From Bacteroidales bacterium (GTDB lineage: Bacteria; Bacteroidota; Bacteroidia; Bacteroidales; Dysgonomonadaceae): a stretch of DNA of 5,657 nucleotides. The position numbers and the translations under genes are program-made. Location of the stretch: NCBI GenBank assembly GCA_012798745.1, contig JAAZMQ010000344.1:1-5657 (forward strand), in the 5' to 3' direction. This document shows, one piece after another, positions 1 to 5,657 of this stretch. How positions within the stretch are numbered: the first letter of the stretch is position 1; the number at the start of each line of letters is the position of its first letter. The notes beneath the pieces are model-generated. The model did not search any database. It saw only the letters and a list, made by a program, of their open reading frames with translations, and was not told the origin of the DNA.

Positions 1-254
1 ACGTTTACCCACTCGGCATCGAATAATTTTTTTAATCTGTCAATGGCAAGTTGCTCCGTCATATCCACAAACTCACAACCGCCGTAATATCTTTTGCCGG
101 GATAACCTTCGGCATATTTGTTGGTCATTACCGACCCCATCGCTTCCATCACCTGGTCGCTTACAAAATTTTCGGAGGCAATCAGTTCAATGCCTCTCAA
201 CTGACGCTGTTTTTCTTTTTCGATAATCTCGAAAACCAACGAATCTCTCTTCAT
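1..254 (-). CDS. glyA: Serine hydroxymethyltransferase, N-terminal part (cut by left edge)
   Basis: GlyA is a cytoplasmic PLP enzyme that interconverts serine plus tetrahydrofolate with glycine plus 5,10-methylene-tetrahydrofolate, the main source of one-carbon units. The 84 complete residues visible carry the SHMT N-terminal signature: IELIASENF (residues 22-30), TNKYAEGYPGKRYYGGCE (44-61) and EQLAIDRLKKLF (67-78). Ser27, Tyr57 and Glu61 fall at conserved active-site positions. The start at 254 gives MKRDSLVFEI, a normal SHMT beginning, and lies 24 bp downstream of a candidate -7 element. There is no Shine-Dalgarno sequence, as usual in Bacteroidetes. SHMTs are usually about 420 residues, so roughly four fifths lies beyond the window. 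It follows trmD on the same strand with a 78-bp gap. The identification is very secure; completeness cannot be judged. Confidence 0.97.
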   Translation of the reverse strand, partial: MKRDSLVFEIIEKEKQRQLRGIELIASENFVSDQVMEAMGSVMTNKYAEGYPGKRYYGGCEFVDMTEQLAIDRLKKLFDAEWVN

Positions 255-278
255 CTTGTATGTTTATTTAATGAAATG

Positions 279-286
279 CAAAAATA
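279..286 (-). promoter_or_regulatory. Candidate -7 promoter element for glyA
   Basis: On the minus strand this reads TATTTTTG, an exact match to the Bacteroidetes sigma-ABfr -7 consensus TAnnTTTG. It ends 24 nt before the glyA ATG. I see no convincing TTTG at the expected 19-21 bp upstream, so the -33 element is weak or absent. It suggests glyA has its own promoter in the gap after trmD. Confidence 0.45.
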
Positions 287-332
287 CAGAAGTTTGTCGA
301 GAAATAGGATGAATTTAGATTTTTTGCACACC

Positions 333-1034
333 CTATTTTTTATTTTCGGCATTGTTTCCCTTTTCCGGTAGATCGGGGCGCAACCGCTTTGTACGCTCCA
401 CAGCCTGTTCCATGCGCCATTCGGAAATTTTCATTTCATGACCCGAAAGAAGTATGTCGGGTACTTTCCATCCTTTATATTCTGCCGGACGAGTATAAAC
501 CGGCGGAGCAAGTAGATGATCCTGAAACGAATCGGACAAGGCCGATTGTTCATCGCCCAGCACACCCGGTATAACCCGCACAACGGCATCGGCAATCATG
601 GCCGCTACCAATTCGCCGCCGGTGAGAACAAAATCGCCGATGGAAAGTTCCCGCGTTATCAAATGCTCGCGCACCCGATAATCGACACCTTTGTAATGAC
701 CGCAAAGGATAATGATGTTCTGCATCAACGACAATTCGTTGGCTATCCGCTGGGTAAACGGTTCGCCATCGGGAGAGGTATAAATCACTTCATCGTAATG
801 ACGCTGCGACTTCAGATGCGAAATTGCTCGGTCGATCGGCTCAATCTGCAAAACCATCCCGGCCTCGCCGCCAAAGGGATAATCGTCCACGCGACGATGC
901 TTATCGGTGGAATAGTCGCGAAGATTGTGTACGACTATTTCAACCAACCCTTTATCCTGAGCACGTTTCAAGATGGAACAATTCAATGCTCCATCGATAA
1001 TTTCGGGCAAAACCGTAATGATGTCTATCCGCAT
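333..1034 (-). CDS. trmD: tRNA (guanine-37-N1)-methyltransferase TrmD
   Basis: TrmD transfers a methyl group from S-adenosylmethionine to N1 of G37, next to the anticodon of tRNAs reading CNN-type codons, and prevents +1 frameshifting. It is a cytoplasmic SPOUT-fold homodimer with a trefoil knot. The 233-residue protein (family about 225-255) shows the whole signature: MRIDIITVLPEI start, RRVDDYPFGGEAGMV (47-61), YTSPDGEPFTQ (85-95), LCGHYKGVDYRVREH (110-124), SIGDFVLTGGE (131-141), VIPGVLGDEQSALSDSF (154-170) and VYTRPAEYKGWKVPDILLSGH (179-199). Arg153 and Asp168 match the E. coli catalytic Arg154 and Asp169. The knot reads CGHYKG rather than the proteobacterial CGRYEG, which I believe is normal in Bacteroidales. 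The frame stays open 45 codons upstream to 1169, but that stretch overlaps the end of the receptor gene and its Met is not TrmD-like. The MRIDII start at 1034 fits the family and the candidate promoter. Confidence 0.97.
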   Translation of the reverse strand: MRIDIITVLPEIIDGALNCSILKRAQDKGLVEIVVHNLRDYSTDKHRRVDDYPFGGEAGMVLQIEPIDRAISHLKSQRHYDEVIYTSPDGEPFTQRIANELSLMQNIIILCGHYKGVDYRVREHLITRELSIGDFVLTGGELVAAMIADAVVRVIPGVLGDEQSALSDSFQDHLLAPPVYTRPAEYKGWKVPDILLSGHEMKISEWRMEQAVERTKRLRPDLPEKGNNAENKK

Positions 1035-1063
1035 GTTGTGATGCCTTTGGAGTAATTTTCTCA

Positions 1064-1071
1064 CAAAAATA
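1064..1071 (-). promoter_or_regulatory. Candidate -7 promoter element for trmD
   Basis: Minus-strand TATTTTTG, identical to the candidate element upstream of glyA and an exact TAnnTTTG match. It ends 29 nt before the trmD ATG at 1034. The nearest -33-like sequence is CTTG with a 23-bp spacer, longer than the usual 19-21. The element lies between the receptor stop codon and trmD, supporting separate transcription and the internal trmD start. Confidence 0.45.
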
Positions 1072-1090
1072 CGCATTTTTACCGTAATTT

Positions 1091-1111
1091 TCTGCAAGAA
1101 AAAAGTGCAGA
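1091..1111 (-). terminator. Weak hairpin just after the receptor gene stop codon
   Basis: On the minus strand, a 6-bp stem TCTGCA/TGCAGA with a 9-nt T-rich loop begins two bases after the receptor stop codon (1114-1116). It is followed by AAAATT rather than a run of T, so it is not a textbook intrinsic terminator. It may be a post-stop hairpin or chance. Confidence 0.2.
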
Positions 1112-1113
1112 CA

Positions 1114-3615
1114 TCAATTTCCGCTTTCGGTTGTTCCTGTACTGCCACCTGTTGCAGACTGAGAACCACTGTCTCCGGCTTTCAAATCATCGTTGCTGAT
1201 GGTACGTTGCACTTTCTTGATGGAAGTTTTCAAATCGCCAAAGCGATACGTTACACTCAAACGAAGCGAACGCATGGGTTGCATAAACGTACTTTCCTGC
1301 ATAAAACCCGTGCCTTTGGTTTTTGAATTAAATTCGACAAACTCGGCAAAAGGATTGCTTGCAGAAAGATTGACGTCGAGTTTTTTATTAAGGAAACTCT
1401 TCATCACATTGAACGAGTAAAAATACATTGCTGATTGTGAGGTTTGCAATTGAACTCTTCCACTAAAAATGCCTCCATTGAATCCCAAGCGGAAATCCTG
1501 TGGTAAAGTCAACATCAATCCACCAAACCCCTGCCCCGAAAAACCGTGATTTTTTAATTGATTGCCATTGTTACTCCGAATATCGGTGTAACTGACATTG
1601 GCATTGGCATACAAACGAATTTTCTGTAACGGCGTCCAACTGCTATACAGGTTCAAGCCAATATGCTGATTTTTTCCTATATTATCATACGTATTATGGG
1701 TTATGCCCTCTTCTATGAAACTATAAGATGCAATGGCATTTTTAGTAAAAGAATAGCTGAGCGATGCGTTGAGATTCACTTTTTGAGAAAAGGAACCAAA
1801 ATTAATATTGAAATTATGACTTTGTTCCGCATCCAGTTTGGGATTCCCGTAGCTAATGTTCGTCGGATTGAGGTCGTTAACATAAGGATTGAGGTACCAG
1901 ATACCCGGGCGCGAGATACGCATGTTATACCCCACCCTGAGGGTTTGGGTCATCCCGAGCTGATAGGAAAAGGTGAACGACGGCACCAAATCGAAAAAGT
2001 GGGTTTGGATGGTAGTATCGTTTACACTCATGAAATGAATATTTTGATCGGTATATTCTCCGCGCAAACCCGTCTTTACGCCAATTTTTCCGGTTTTAAA
2101 ACTGTAACCCGCATACCCCGAAACAATATTCTGATCATGGTCGAGATCATTCTTACGCGATAAATCCACTTTCCAAGTATTGTCCGTTACATCAAAATAC
2201 GTGTTATCGCTCTCACTCGTATTTTTTCTGAGAATATATTTCAACCCTGCCTCAACGTTATGTTTATTCGTAAGCGGATTCACATAATCGATTTGTCCGG
2301 TATGTTCCTTCCCTCCGGCATCGTTTATGCTCTTACGGCGATAGCCTTCAGGATAAAAATAATCCCCTGTCACATTCGTAAAACGACTTTCGTATTCGCC
2401 GTCGTTCGGGTTTTGTTGAAAACGATACGAAAGCGTCAACATCTCCCCTTCTTTTTTAAAATTCCGCTGATAATCGGCCGACAATTCGGTGCCTCCATAT
2501 TCCTGTTCGGAAAAAGAATGGGCAAGATAACTGTAATTTTGAGCCCCTTTTGACAGTGCATTTTGCAAACCCGTGGAAGAGAAATCTCCTCCGAAACGCG
2601 ATACCGACAAATTGAACAAATTCAACGTATCGGGCTCGTAACTCAATGCACTGCTGAAAAATAAGCCGCCACCGTTGCTTTTATCGGTACCGTCCTGGGT
2701 AAGTAAATTCTCCGGACTAGGCGCAAAATCTTCCCGCATGTAGGTCGATTCCGATTCCGGCCTGCTGTGATGATAATAGCTGGCATTGCCGGTAAATCCG
2801 AATTTCCCGTACTTTAAAGCCAAATAGGTATTGCCGCCGTATCCGCCATAAGTATCGCCATTGGCTCCTACCGAACCGGAATAACCGTCATCCACGCGCT
2901 TGTCGGTAATAATATTGATAATCCCTCCTATTCCTTCCGCATCGTATTTTGCACCCGGATCGGTAATCACTTCAATGTCTTTTATACTGTTTGCAGGCAT
3001 GCTCTTGAGCACTTGCGAAGGATTATTCGTTATCATGTTCGATGGTTTACCGTTCAGATAAATCTTAAAATTGGATGAACCTTTTAACTGAATATTATCT
3101 TCACCGTCGACCGTTACCATCGGTACTTTTCGCAACAAGTCGAGAACACTCGATGTCGATGCCTCAGGATCATCTTTGGCGCTATAAGTGAGTTTATCGA
3201 TCTCTACCTTCACCAAAGGGCGTTGAGCAACAACACTAACCTCTTCGAGTTGAGTAGAGCTTTCCGAAAGAACAATCTTACCTAAATCGGTTTGCGATCG
3301 AGCGGAAACCTCCACATTTCTTTTCAACGGATTCATCCCTACAAACTGAAAAGTAAACACGTATTTCCCCGCAGGCAGAGAAACCGAAAAATTTCCCTTT
3401 TCGTCGGCAGCCAATTTTTTTATGGCTTTATCGGTAGCTCCTTCCCTTGCCACGGATATCGTAGCATAAGGGAGCGGATCGTTTTCGGCAGGACCGGCCA
3501 ATTGCCCTTTCACCGTAAATTGGTCTTTCACCGCTTCAGTAGAAGAAACAGAAGTCTGGGCAAACAAGGTAACTGCTGTGAAGCAACACAACAAAAAGGA
3601 AAGTAATCGTTTCAT
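1114..3615 (-). CDS. TonB-dependent-receptor-like outer-membrane beta-barrel protein
   Basis: This 833-residue outer-membrane protein probably imports or binds an unidentified ligand. Parts in order: signal peptide (1-20, MKRLLSFLLC... ending TLFAQ); carboxypeptidase-regulatory-like beta-sandwich (about 32-116, with LPYATISV, GNFSVSLPAGKYVFTF and FVGM); a segment resembling a Ton box, LEEVSVVAQRP (123-133); plug (about 134-240, with VLDLLRKVPMVTVDG, KIYLNGKPS, IKDIEVITDPGAKYDAEGIGGIINIIT); beta-barrel (about 245-792, ending RLSVTYRF); and a 41-residue tail including TISNDD and a Gly/Ser/Thr-rich end. This resembles the Bacteroidetes 'outer membrane beta-barrel family' receptors. It is not SusC-like: no SusD neighbour and no SusC-type plug motifs. 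The frame opens upstream to 3672, but the start at 3615 puts a perfect signal peptide at the N-terminus and leaves the candidate promoter upstream. It is divergent from the lipoprotein gene, separated by 261 bp. The family is secure; the substrate is unknown. Confidence 0.92.
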   Translation of the reverse strand: MKRLLSFLLCCFTAVTLFAQTSVSSTEAVKDQFTVKGQLAGPAENDPLPYATISVAREGATDKAIKKLAADEKGNFSVSLPAGKYVFTFQFVGMNPLKRNVEVSARSQTDLGKIVLSESSTQLEEVSVVAQRPLVKVEIDKLTYSAKDDPEASTSSVLDLLRKVPMVTVDGEDNIQLKGSSNFKIYLNGKPSNMITNNPSQVLKSMPANSIKDIEVITDPGAKYDAEGIGGIINIITDKRVDDGYSGSVGANGDTYGGYGGNTYLALKYGKFGFTGNASYYHHSRPESESTYMREDFAPSPENLLTQDGTDKSNGGGLFFSSALSYEPDTLNLFNLSVSRFGGDFSSTGLQNALSKGAQNYSYLAHSFSEQEYGGTELSADYQRNFKKEGEMLTLSYRFQQNPNDGEYESRFTNVTGDYFYPEGYRRKSINDAGGKEHTGQIDYVNPLTNKHNVEAGLKYILRKNTSESDNTYFDVTDNTWKVDLSRKNDLDHDQNIVSGYAGYSFKTGKIGVKTGLRGEYTDQNIHFMSVNDTTIQTHFFDLVPSFTFSYQLGMTQTLRVGYNMRISRPGIWYLNPYVNDLNPTNISYGNPKLDAEQSHNFNINFGSFSQKVNLNASLSYSFTKNAIASYSFIEEGITHNTYDNIGKNQHIGLNLYSSWTPLQKIRLYANANVSYTDIRSNNGNQLKNHGFSGQGFGGLMLTLPQDFRLGFNGGIFSGRVQLQTSQSAMYFYSFNVMKSFLNKKLDVNLSASNPFAEFVEFNSKTKGTGFMQESTFMQPMRSLRLSVTYRFGDLKTSIKKVQRTISNDDLKAGDSGSQSATGGSTGTTESGN

Positions 3616-3659
3616 AAAAATAATATCTAGTGGTCTTATCCATTCGTTAAAATCGATGT

Positions 3660-3667
3660 CAAAAGTA
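3660..3667 (-). promoter_or_regulatory. Candidate -7 promoter element for the outer-membrane receptor gene
   Basis: Minus-strand TACTTTTG, an exact TAnnTTTG match, ends 44 nt before the ATG at 3615. No good TTTG lies 19-21 bp upstream; the nearest are ATTG at 16 bp and TTGG at 15 bp. Its position supports the internal start at 3615 over the upstream ATG at 3672, which would lie before the promoter. Confidence 0.45.
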
Positions 3668-3838
3668 ATCATAATTACAGAACCAATAATTTTCTGACCG
3701 ATTGAAATGTGAAATTATTACGAAATCTTAGTATTGGTGTTGCCGTTTTTGATGTTTTTTCACATGAAACAATGGGTTAAAGGAAATAAAGTGAGATTCG
3801 GTTTTTATTATTCTGTGTATAAATTGAAAATTATCATG

Positions 3839-3846
3839 TAATTTTG
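3839..3846 (+). promoter_or_regulatory. Candidate -7 promoter element for the lipoprotein gene
   Basis: TAATTTTG matches TAnnTTTG exactly and ends 30 nt before the ATG at 3877. A partial -33 element, TGTG (3814-3817, three of four bases of TTTG), lies 21 bp upstream. This is the best-formed of the four candidate promoters in the window. Confidence 0.5.
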
Positions 3847-3876
3847 TGCTTTAGAAAGCAACAAAAAACGTACATC

Positions 3877-5657
3877 ATGACAAAAAATAGACTTACATTA
3901 CCCATTACTATTCTTCTTATTATTATAATAACGGGTTGTAACAAACAACAATCGCATTTTATTTCGGATGCCGGTTATCGACAAAGGGTCGAAAAAGACC
4001 TCTCCAAAAAAATGGAGAGCATTGGAAACGCCGACATTTTCCCCGACTTCTCCGATAAAAAGTATTCGCTTCGCGAACAAGAGGCATTGAAGTTTCTCTA
4101 TGCTTACCTACCCTTGAGCGACATTGCCGACTATTCTCCGGAATTTTATCTCGATAATATTCGGCAATCGTTCAAAGTGCAGGAAGAAATGCCTTGGGGG
4201 AAAAATATCCCGGAGGAAGTGTTTCGCCATTTCGTACTGCCCATGCGGGTGAACAACGAAAACATGGACTCGTCGCGTACGGTCTTTTACAAGGAATTGA
4301 AAGAGCGAGTCTGCAATCTTTCCATGTATGATGCCATTCTGGAAGTGAACCATTGGTGTCACGAAAAAGTGACTTACCGGCCTACCGATGCGCGTACAAG
4401 TTCGCCTTTGTCGACGGTACGCACGGCATACGGCCGTTGTGGCGAAGAATCTACGTTTACTGTGGCTGCACTCCGCGCTGTAGGAATTCCTGCCCGCCAG
4501 GTTTACACTCCCCGATGGGCGCACACCGACAACAATCATGCTTGGGTAGAAGCGTGGGCCGATGGCAAATGGTATTATCTGGGAGCATGCGAACCCGCGC
4601 CCGTTCTTGATATGGGATGGTTTGACGCTCCGGTGAAACGCGCCCTTCTTCTACATACCAAAGTATTCGGCCGATACACGGGACCCGAAGACATCATGCA
4701 ACAAACCCACGCGTTTGCCGAAATAAACGTCACTTCAAACTATGTCGATACTGCCAAAACCACTATCCGGGTGGTGGATTCTGCTGGAACGCCGGTTGCC
4801 GATGCACACGTGGAATTCGGTATTTACAACTATGCCGAATTTTATCCGGTTCTCTCCACGCAAACCGATAAAAACGGCGAGGCATCCATTTCTACCGGCT
4901 TGGGCGATTTTTCGGTTTGGGCATCTAAAGACGGGCAAATGGCATTAGAAATCGTATCGGCAGGGAAACAAAACCTTTATACAATTGCCTTGCAATTCAA
5001 GGAAGGAGACGAATTTGTGAAAGAGCTCGATATTGTTCCCCCGCCGGAGGTAAAACCGGAAAACAAGGTTTCGCAAGAAGCAATCGAAGCCAACAACAAA
5101 CGCCTTGCCCGCGAAGATTCCATCCGCAATGCCTATGTTGCTACCTTTATTTCGCACGACGATGCCATAGCTTTTGCCAAACAAATCGATGCCGACACCG
5201 CCTTGACGGCAAAATTCCTGACAAAAAGCCGCGGCAATTGGCGCGAAATTCAAACATTTCTGACCGATGCGTCGAGAAACGGCAATGTGGCTACAGCCTT
5301 GAAACTTCTGGAGGTGATTGCCGAAAAAGATCTTCGCGACACCCCTGCTTCGGTGCTGAAAGATCACCTCGATAACGTGACTCCGGAAAATTCCGATATC
5401 TTTTATCGTTACGTGCTGAATCCCCGTATCGATAACGAATTGATCACCCCCTACAGGGAATGGCTGCAGCAACATATCCCTGCAGAGATAAAAGAAAAAG
5501 CCGCCGTAGACCCTGCATCGCTGGTAGAATGGGTAAACCGGATAAAAACTGCCGACGAATTCAATCCCCAATACATTCCCATTTCGCCGATAGGGGTCAT
5601 GAAACTCGGTATGGCCGATTCAAGATCGAAAAATATCTTTTTCGTTGCCGTATGCCG
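3877..5657 (+). CDS. Transglutaminase-like domain lipoprotein (3' end beyond window)
   Basis: The 593 complete residues begin with a lipoprotein signal: MTKNR, a hydrophobic stretch (6-19) and lipobox ITGC with Cys21 as the lipidated residue. No acidic residues follow Cys21 (NKQQSHF), so the surface-export signal is not obvious and a periplasm-facing anchor is plausible. An alpha-helical region (about 60-145) precedes a transglutaminase-like core (about 148-240): nucleophile Cys188 in GRCGEESTFTVAALRAVGIPAR, then His221 in NNHAWVEAWADGKWYYLGACEP. Such folds act as cysteine peptidases, amidases or cross-linking enzymes; the substrate here is unknown. Residues 282-372 look like a beta-sandwich (TIRVVDSAGTPVADAHVEF, TDKNGEASIS). 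A charged linker (about 385-415) follows. From about 474 the helical and transglutaminase-like module appears again, with Ser582 at the Cys188 position. The start at 3877 gives a complete lipoprotein signal 30 nt after a candidate promoter. No stop is reached. The family is secure; the activity is unproven. Confidence 0.9.
   Translation, partial: MTKNRLTLPITILLIIIITGCNKQQSHFISDAGYRQRVEKDLSKKMESIGNADIFPDFSDKKYSLREQEALKFLYAYLPLSDIADYSPEFYLDNIRQSFKVQEEMPWGKNIPEEVFRHFVLPMRVNNENMDSSRTVFYKELKERVCNLSMYDAILEVNHWCHEKVTYRPTDARTSSPLSTVRTAYGRCGEESTFTVAALRAVGIPARQVYTPRWAHTDNNHAWVEAWADGKWYYLGACEPAPVLDMGWFDAPVKRALLLHTKVFGRYTGPEDIMQQTHAFAEINVTSNYVDTAKTTIRVVDSAGTPVADAHVEFGIYNYAEFYPVLSTQTDKNGEASISTGLGDFSVWASKDGQMALEIVSAGKQNLYTIALQFKEGDEFVKELDIVPPPEVKPENKVSQEAIEANNKRLAREDSIRNAYVATFISHDDAIAFAKQIDADTALTAKFLTKSRGNWREIQTFLTDASRNGNVATALKLLEVIAEKDLRDTPASVLKDHLDNVTPENSDIFYRYVLNPRIDNELITPYREWLQQHIPAEIKEKAAVDPASLVEWVNRIKTADEFNPQYIPISPIGVMKLGMADSRSKNIFFVAVC
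4084..4521 (+). repeat. Internal protein duplication, copy 1
   Basis: Residues about 70-215 of the lipoprotein. Landmarks are ALKFL (70-74), VFRHFVLPMRVNNE (115-128), EVN (156-158), SP (176-177) and RCGEESTFTVAALR (187-200, catalytic Cys188). They reappear in the same order in the second copy about 394 residues later. The similarity is at protein level only; I see no DNA-level repeat, so the duplication is old. Confidence 0.6.
5296..5657 (+). repeat. Internal protein duplication, copy 2 (degenerate transglutaminase-like module, open at edge)
   Basis: Residues about 474-594 of the lipoprotein. Matching landmarks are ALKLL (474-478), IFYRYVLNPRIDNE (508-521), WVN (552-554), SP (570-571) and DSRSKNIFFVAVCR (581-594; the last Arg is inferred from the partial codon CG). 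The Phe-to-nucleophile distance is nearly the same: 72 residues in copy 1 and 73 here. The nucleophile position is Ser582 rather than Cys. The His and third-residue positions lie beyond the window. Confidence 0.6.

Larger units (their letters stand above)
3616..3876. other. Divergent intergenic region between receptor and lipoprotein genes
   Basis: This 261-bp AT-rich stretch holds no credible gene or RNA. It has an outward-facing candidate -7 element at each side (3660-3667 minus, 3839-3846 plus). Between them are an inverted pair ATGTGAAA (3707-3714) / TTTCACAT (3758-3765), a second inverted pair ACCAATA (3682-3688) / TATTGGT (3732-3738), and the small palindrome TTTCA-CA-TGAAA (3758-3769). 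These could be operator half-sites or chance matches in AT-rich DNA. Confidence 0.6.

Noticed and set aside
51..371. A 106-residue plus-strand open frame overlapping glyA and the glyA-trmD gap
   Set aside because: It runs antisense to the conserved SHMT N-terminus and shows no recognisable motif.
516..1055. A 179-residue open frame on the plus strand antisense to trmD
   Set aside because: It lies almost wholly inside the unmistakable trmD gene, has no family-like features, and is best explained as a codon-bias shadow.
1035..1169. N-terminal extension of trmD from an ATG at 1169
   Set aside because: It overlaps the end of the receptor gene, is unlike TrmD, and would start upstream of the candidate promoter. 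MRIDII at 1034 is the family start.
1114..3615. Receptor as a SusC partner in a polysaccharide utilisation locus
   Set aside because: No SusD-like gene, glycoside hydrolase or sulfatase is adjacent, and the plug lacks SusC-type motifs.
3616..3672. N-terminal extension of the receptor from an ATG at 3672
   Set aside because: It would place 19 polar residues before a perfect signal peptide and start upstream of the -7 element.
4108..4539. A 143-residue minus-strand open frame inside the lipoprotein gene
   Set aside because: It is antisense to the catalytic Cys-His region, whose conserved motifs show the plus strand is coding.
4945..5571. A 208-residue minus-strand open frame inside the lipoprotein gene
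   Set aside because: It is a shadow of the intact plus-strand frame, with no promoter, no motif and a cysteine-rich composition typical of antisense translation.
1..5657. Mobile element, CRISPR array, tRNA or rRNA
   Set aside because: I found no transposase or integrase motif, no regularly spaced direct repeats and no cloverleaf or rRNA-like sequence on either strand.

Overview
The window reads as part of a chromosome from a Bacteroidetes bacterium, most likely order Bacteroidales. Three things support this. TrmD and the GlyA N-terminus have Bacteroidales-style sequence. The outer-membrane protein combines a carboxypeptidase-like domain, a plug and a beta-barrel, an architecture typical of the phylum. 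Each of the four genes is preceded by an exact match to the Bacteroidetes -7 promoter element TAnnTTTG, and none has a Shine-Dalgarno sequence. I cannot name the genus.

Layout, left to right: (1) 1-254, minus strand, the first fifth of glyA (serine hydroxymethyltransferase), cut by the left edge. (2) 333-1034, minus strand, complete trmD (tRNA m1G37 methyltransferase). (3) 1114-3615, minus strand, a complete 833-residue TonB-dependent-receptor-like outer-membrane beta-barrel protein. (4) 3616-3876, a 261-bp divergent intergenic region with one candidate promoter facing each way and some short inverted repeats. (5) 3877 to the right edge, plus strand, a lipoprotein with a transglutaminase-like domain, open at its 3' end.

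The three minus-strand genes point the same way, but the gaps of 78-79 bp each hold a candidate promoter, so they look separately transcribed rather than a tight operon. glyA (one-carbon units) and trmD (SAM-dependent tRNA methylation) are housekeeping genes. The receptor and the lipoprotein are divergently transcribed envelope proteins and might be co-regulated, but nothing here proves a shared function. The receptor has no SusD partner and lacks SusC hallmarks.

The most interesting signal is in the lipoprotein. Its N-terminal transglutaminase-like module (about residues 70-215, catalytic Cys188 and His221) appears to be repeated about 394 residues later (from about residue 474). In the second copy the position matching the catalytic Cys is Ser582. 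This suggests an active plus pseudo-enzyme tandem. The first copy also lacks the canonical third-triad Asp, having Gly-Ala-Cys-Glu-Pro in its place. No RNA genes, insertion sequences, CRISPR arrays or phage genes were seen.
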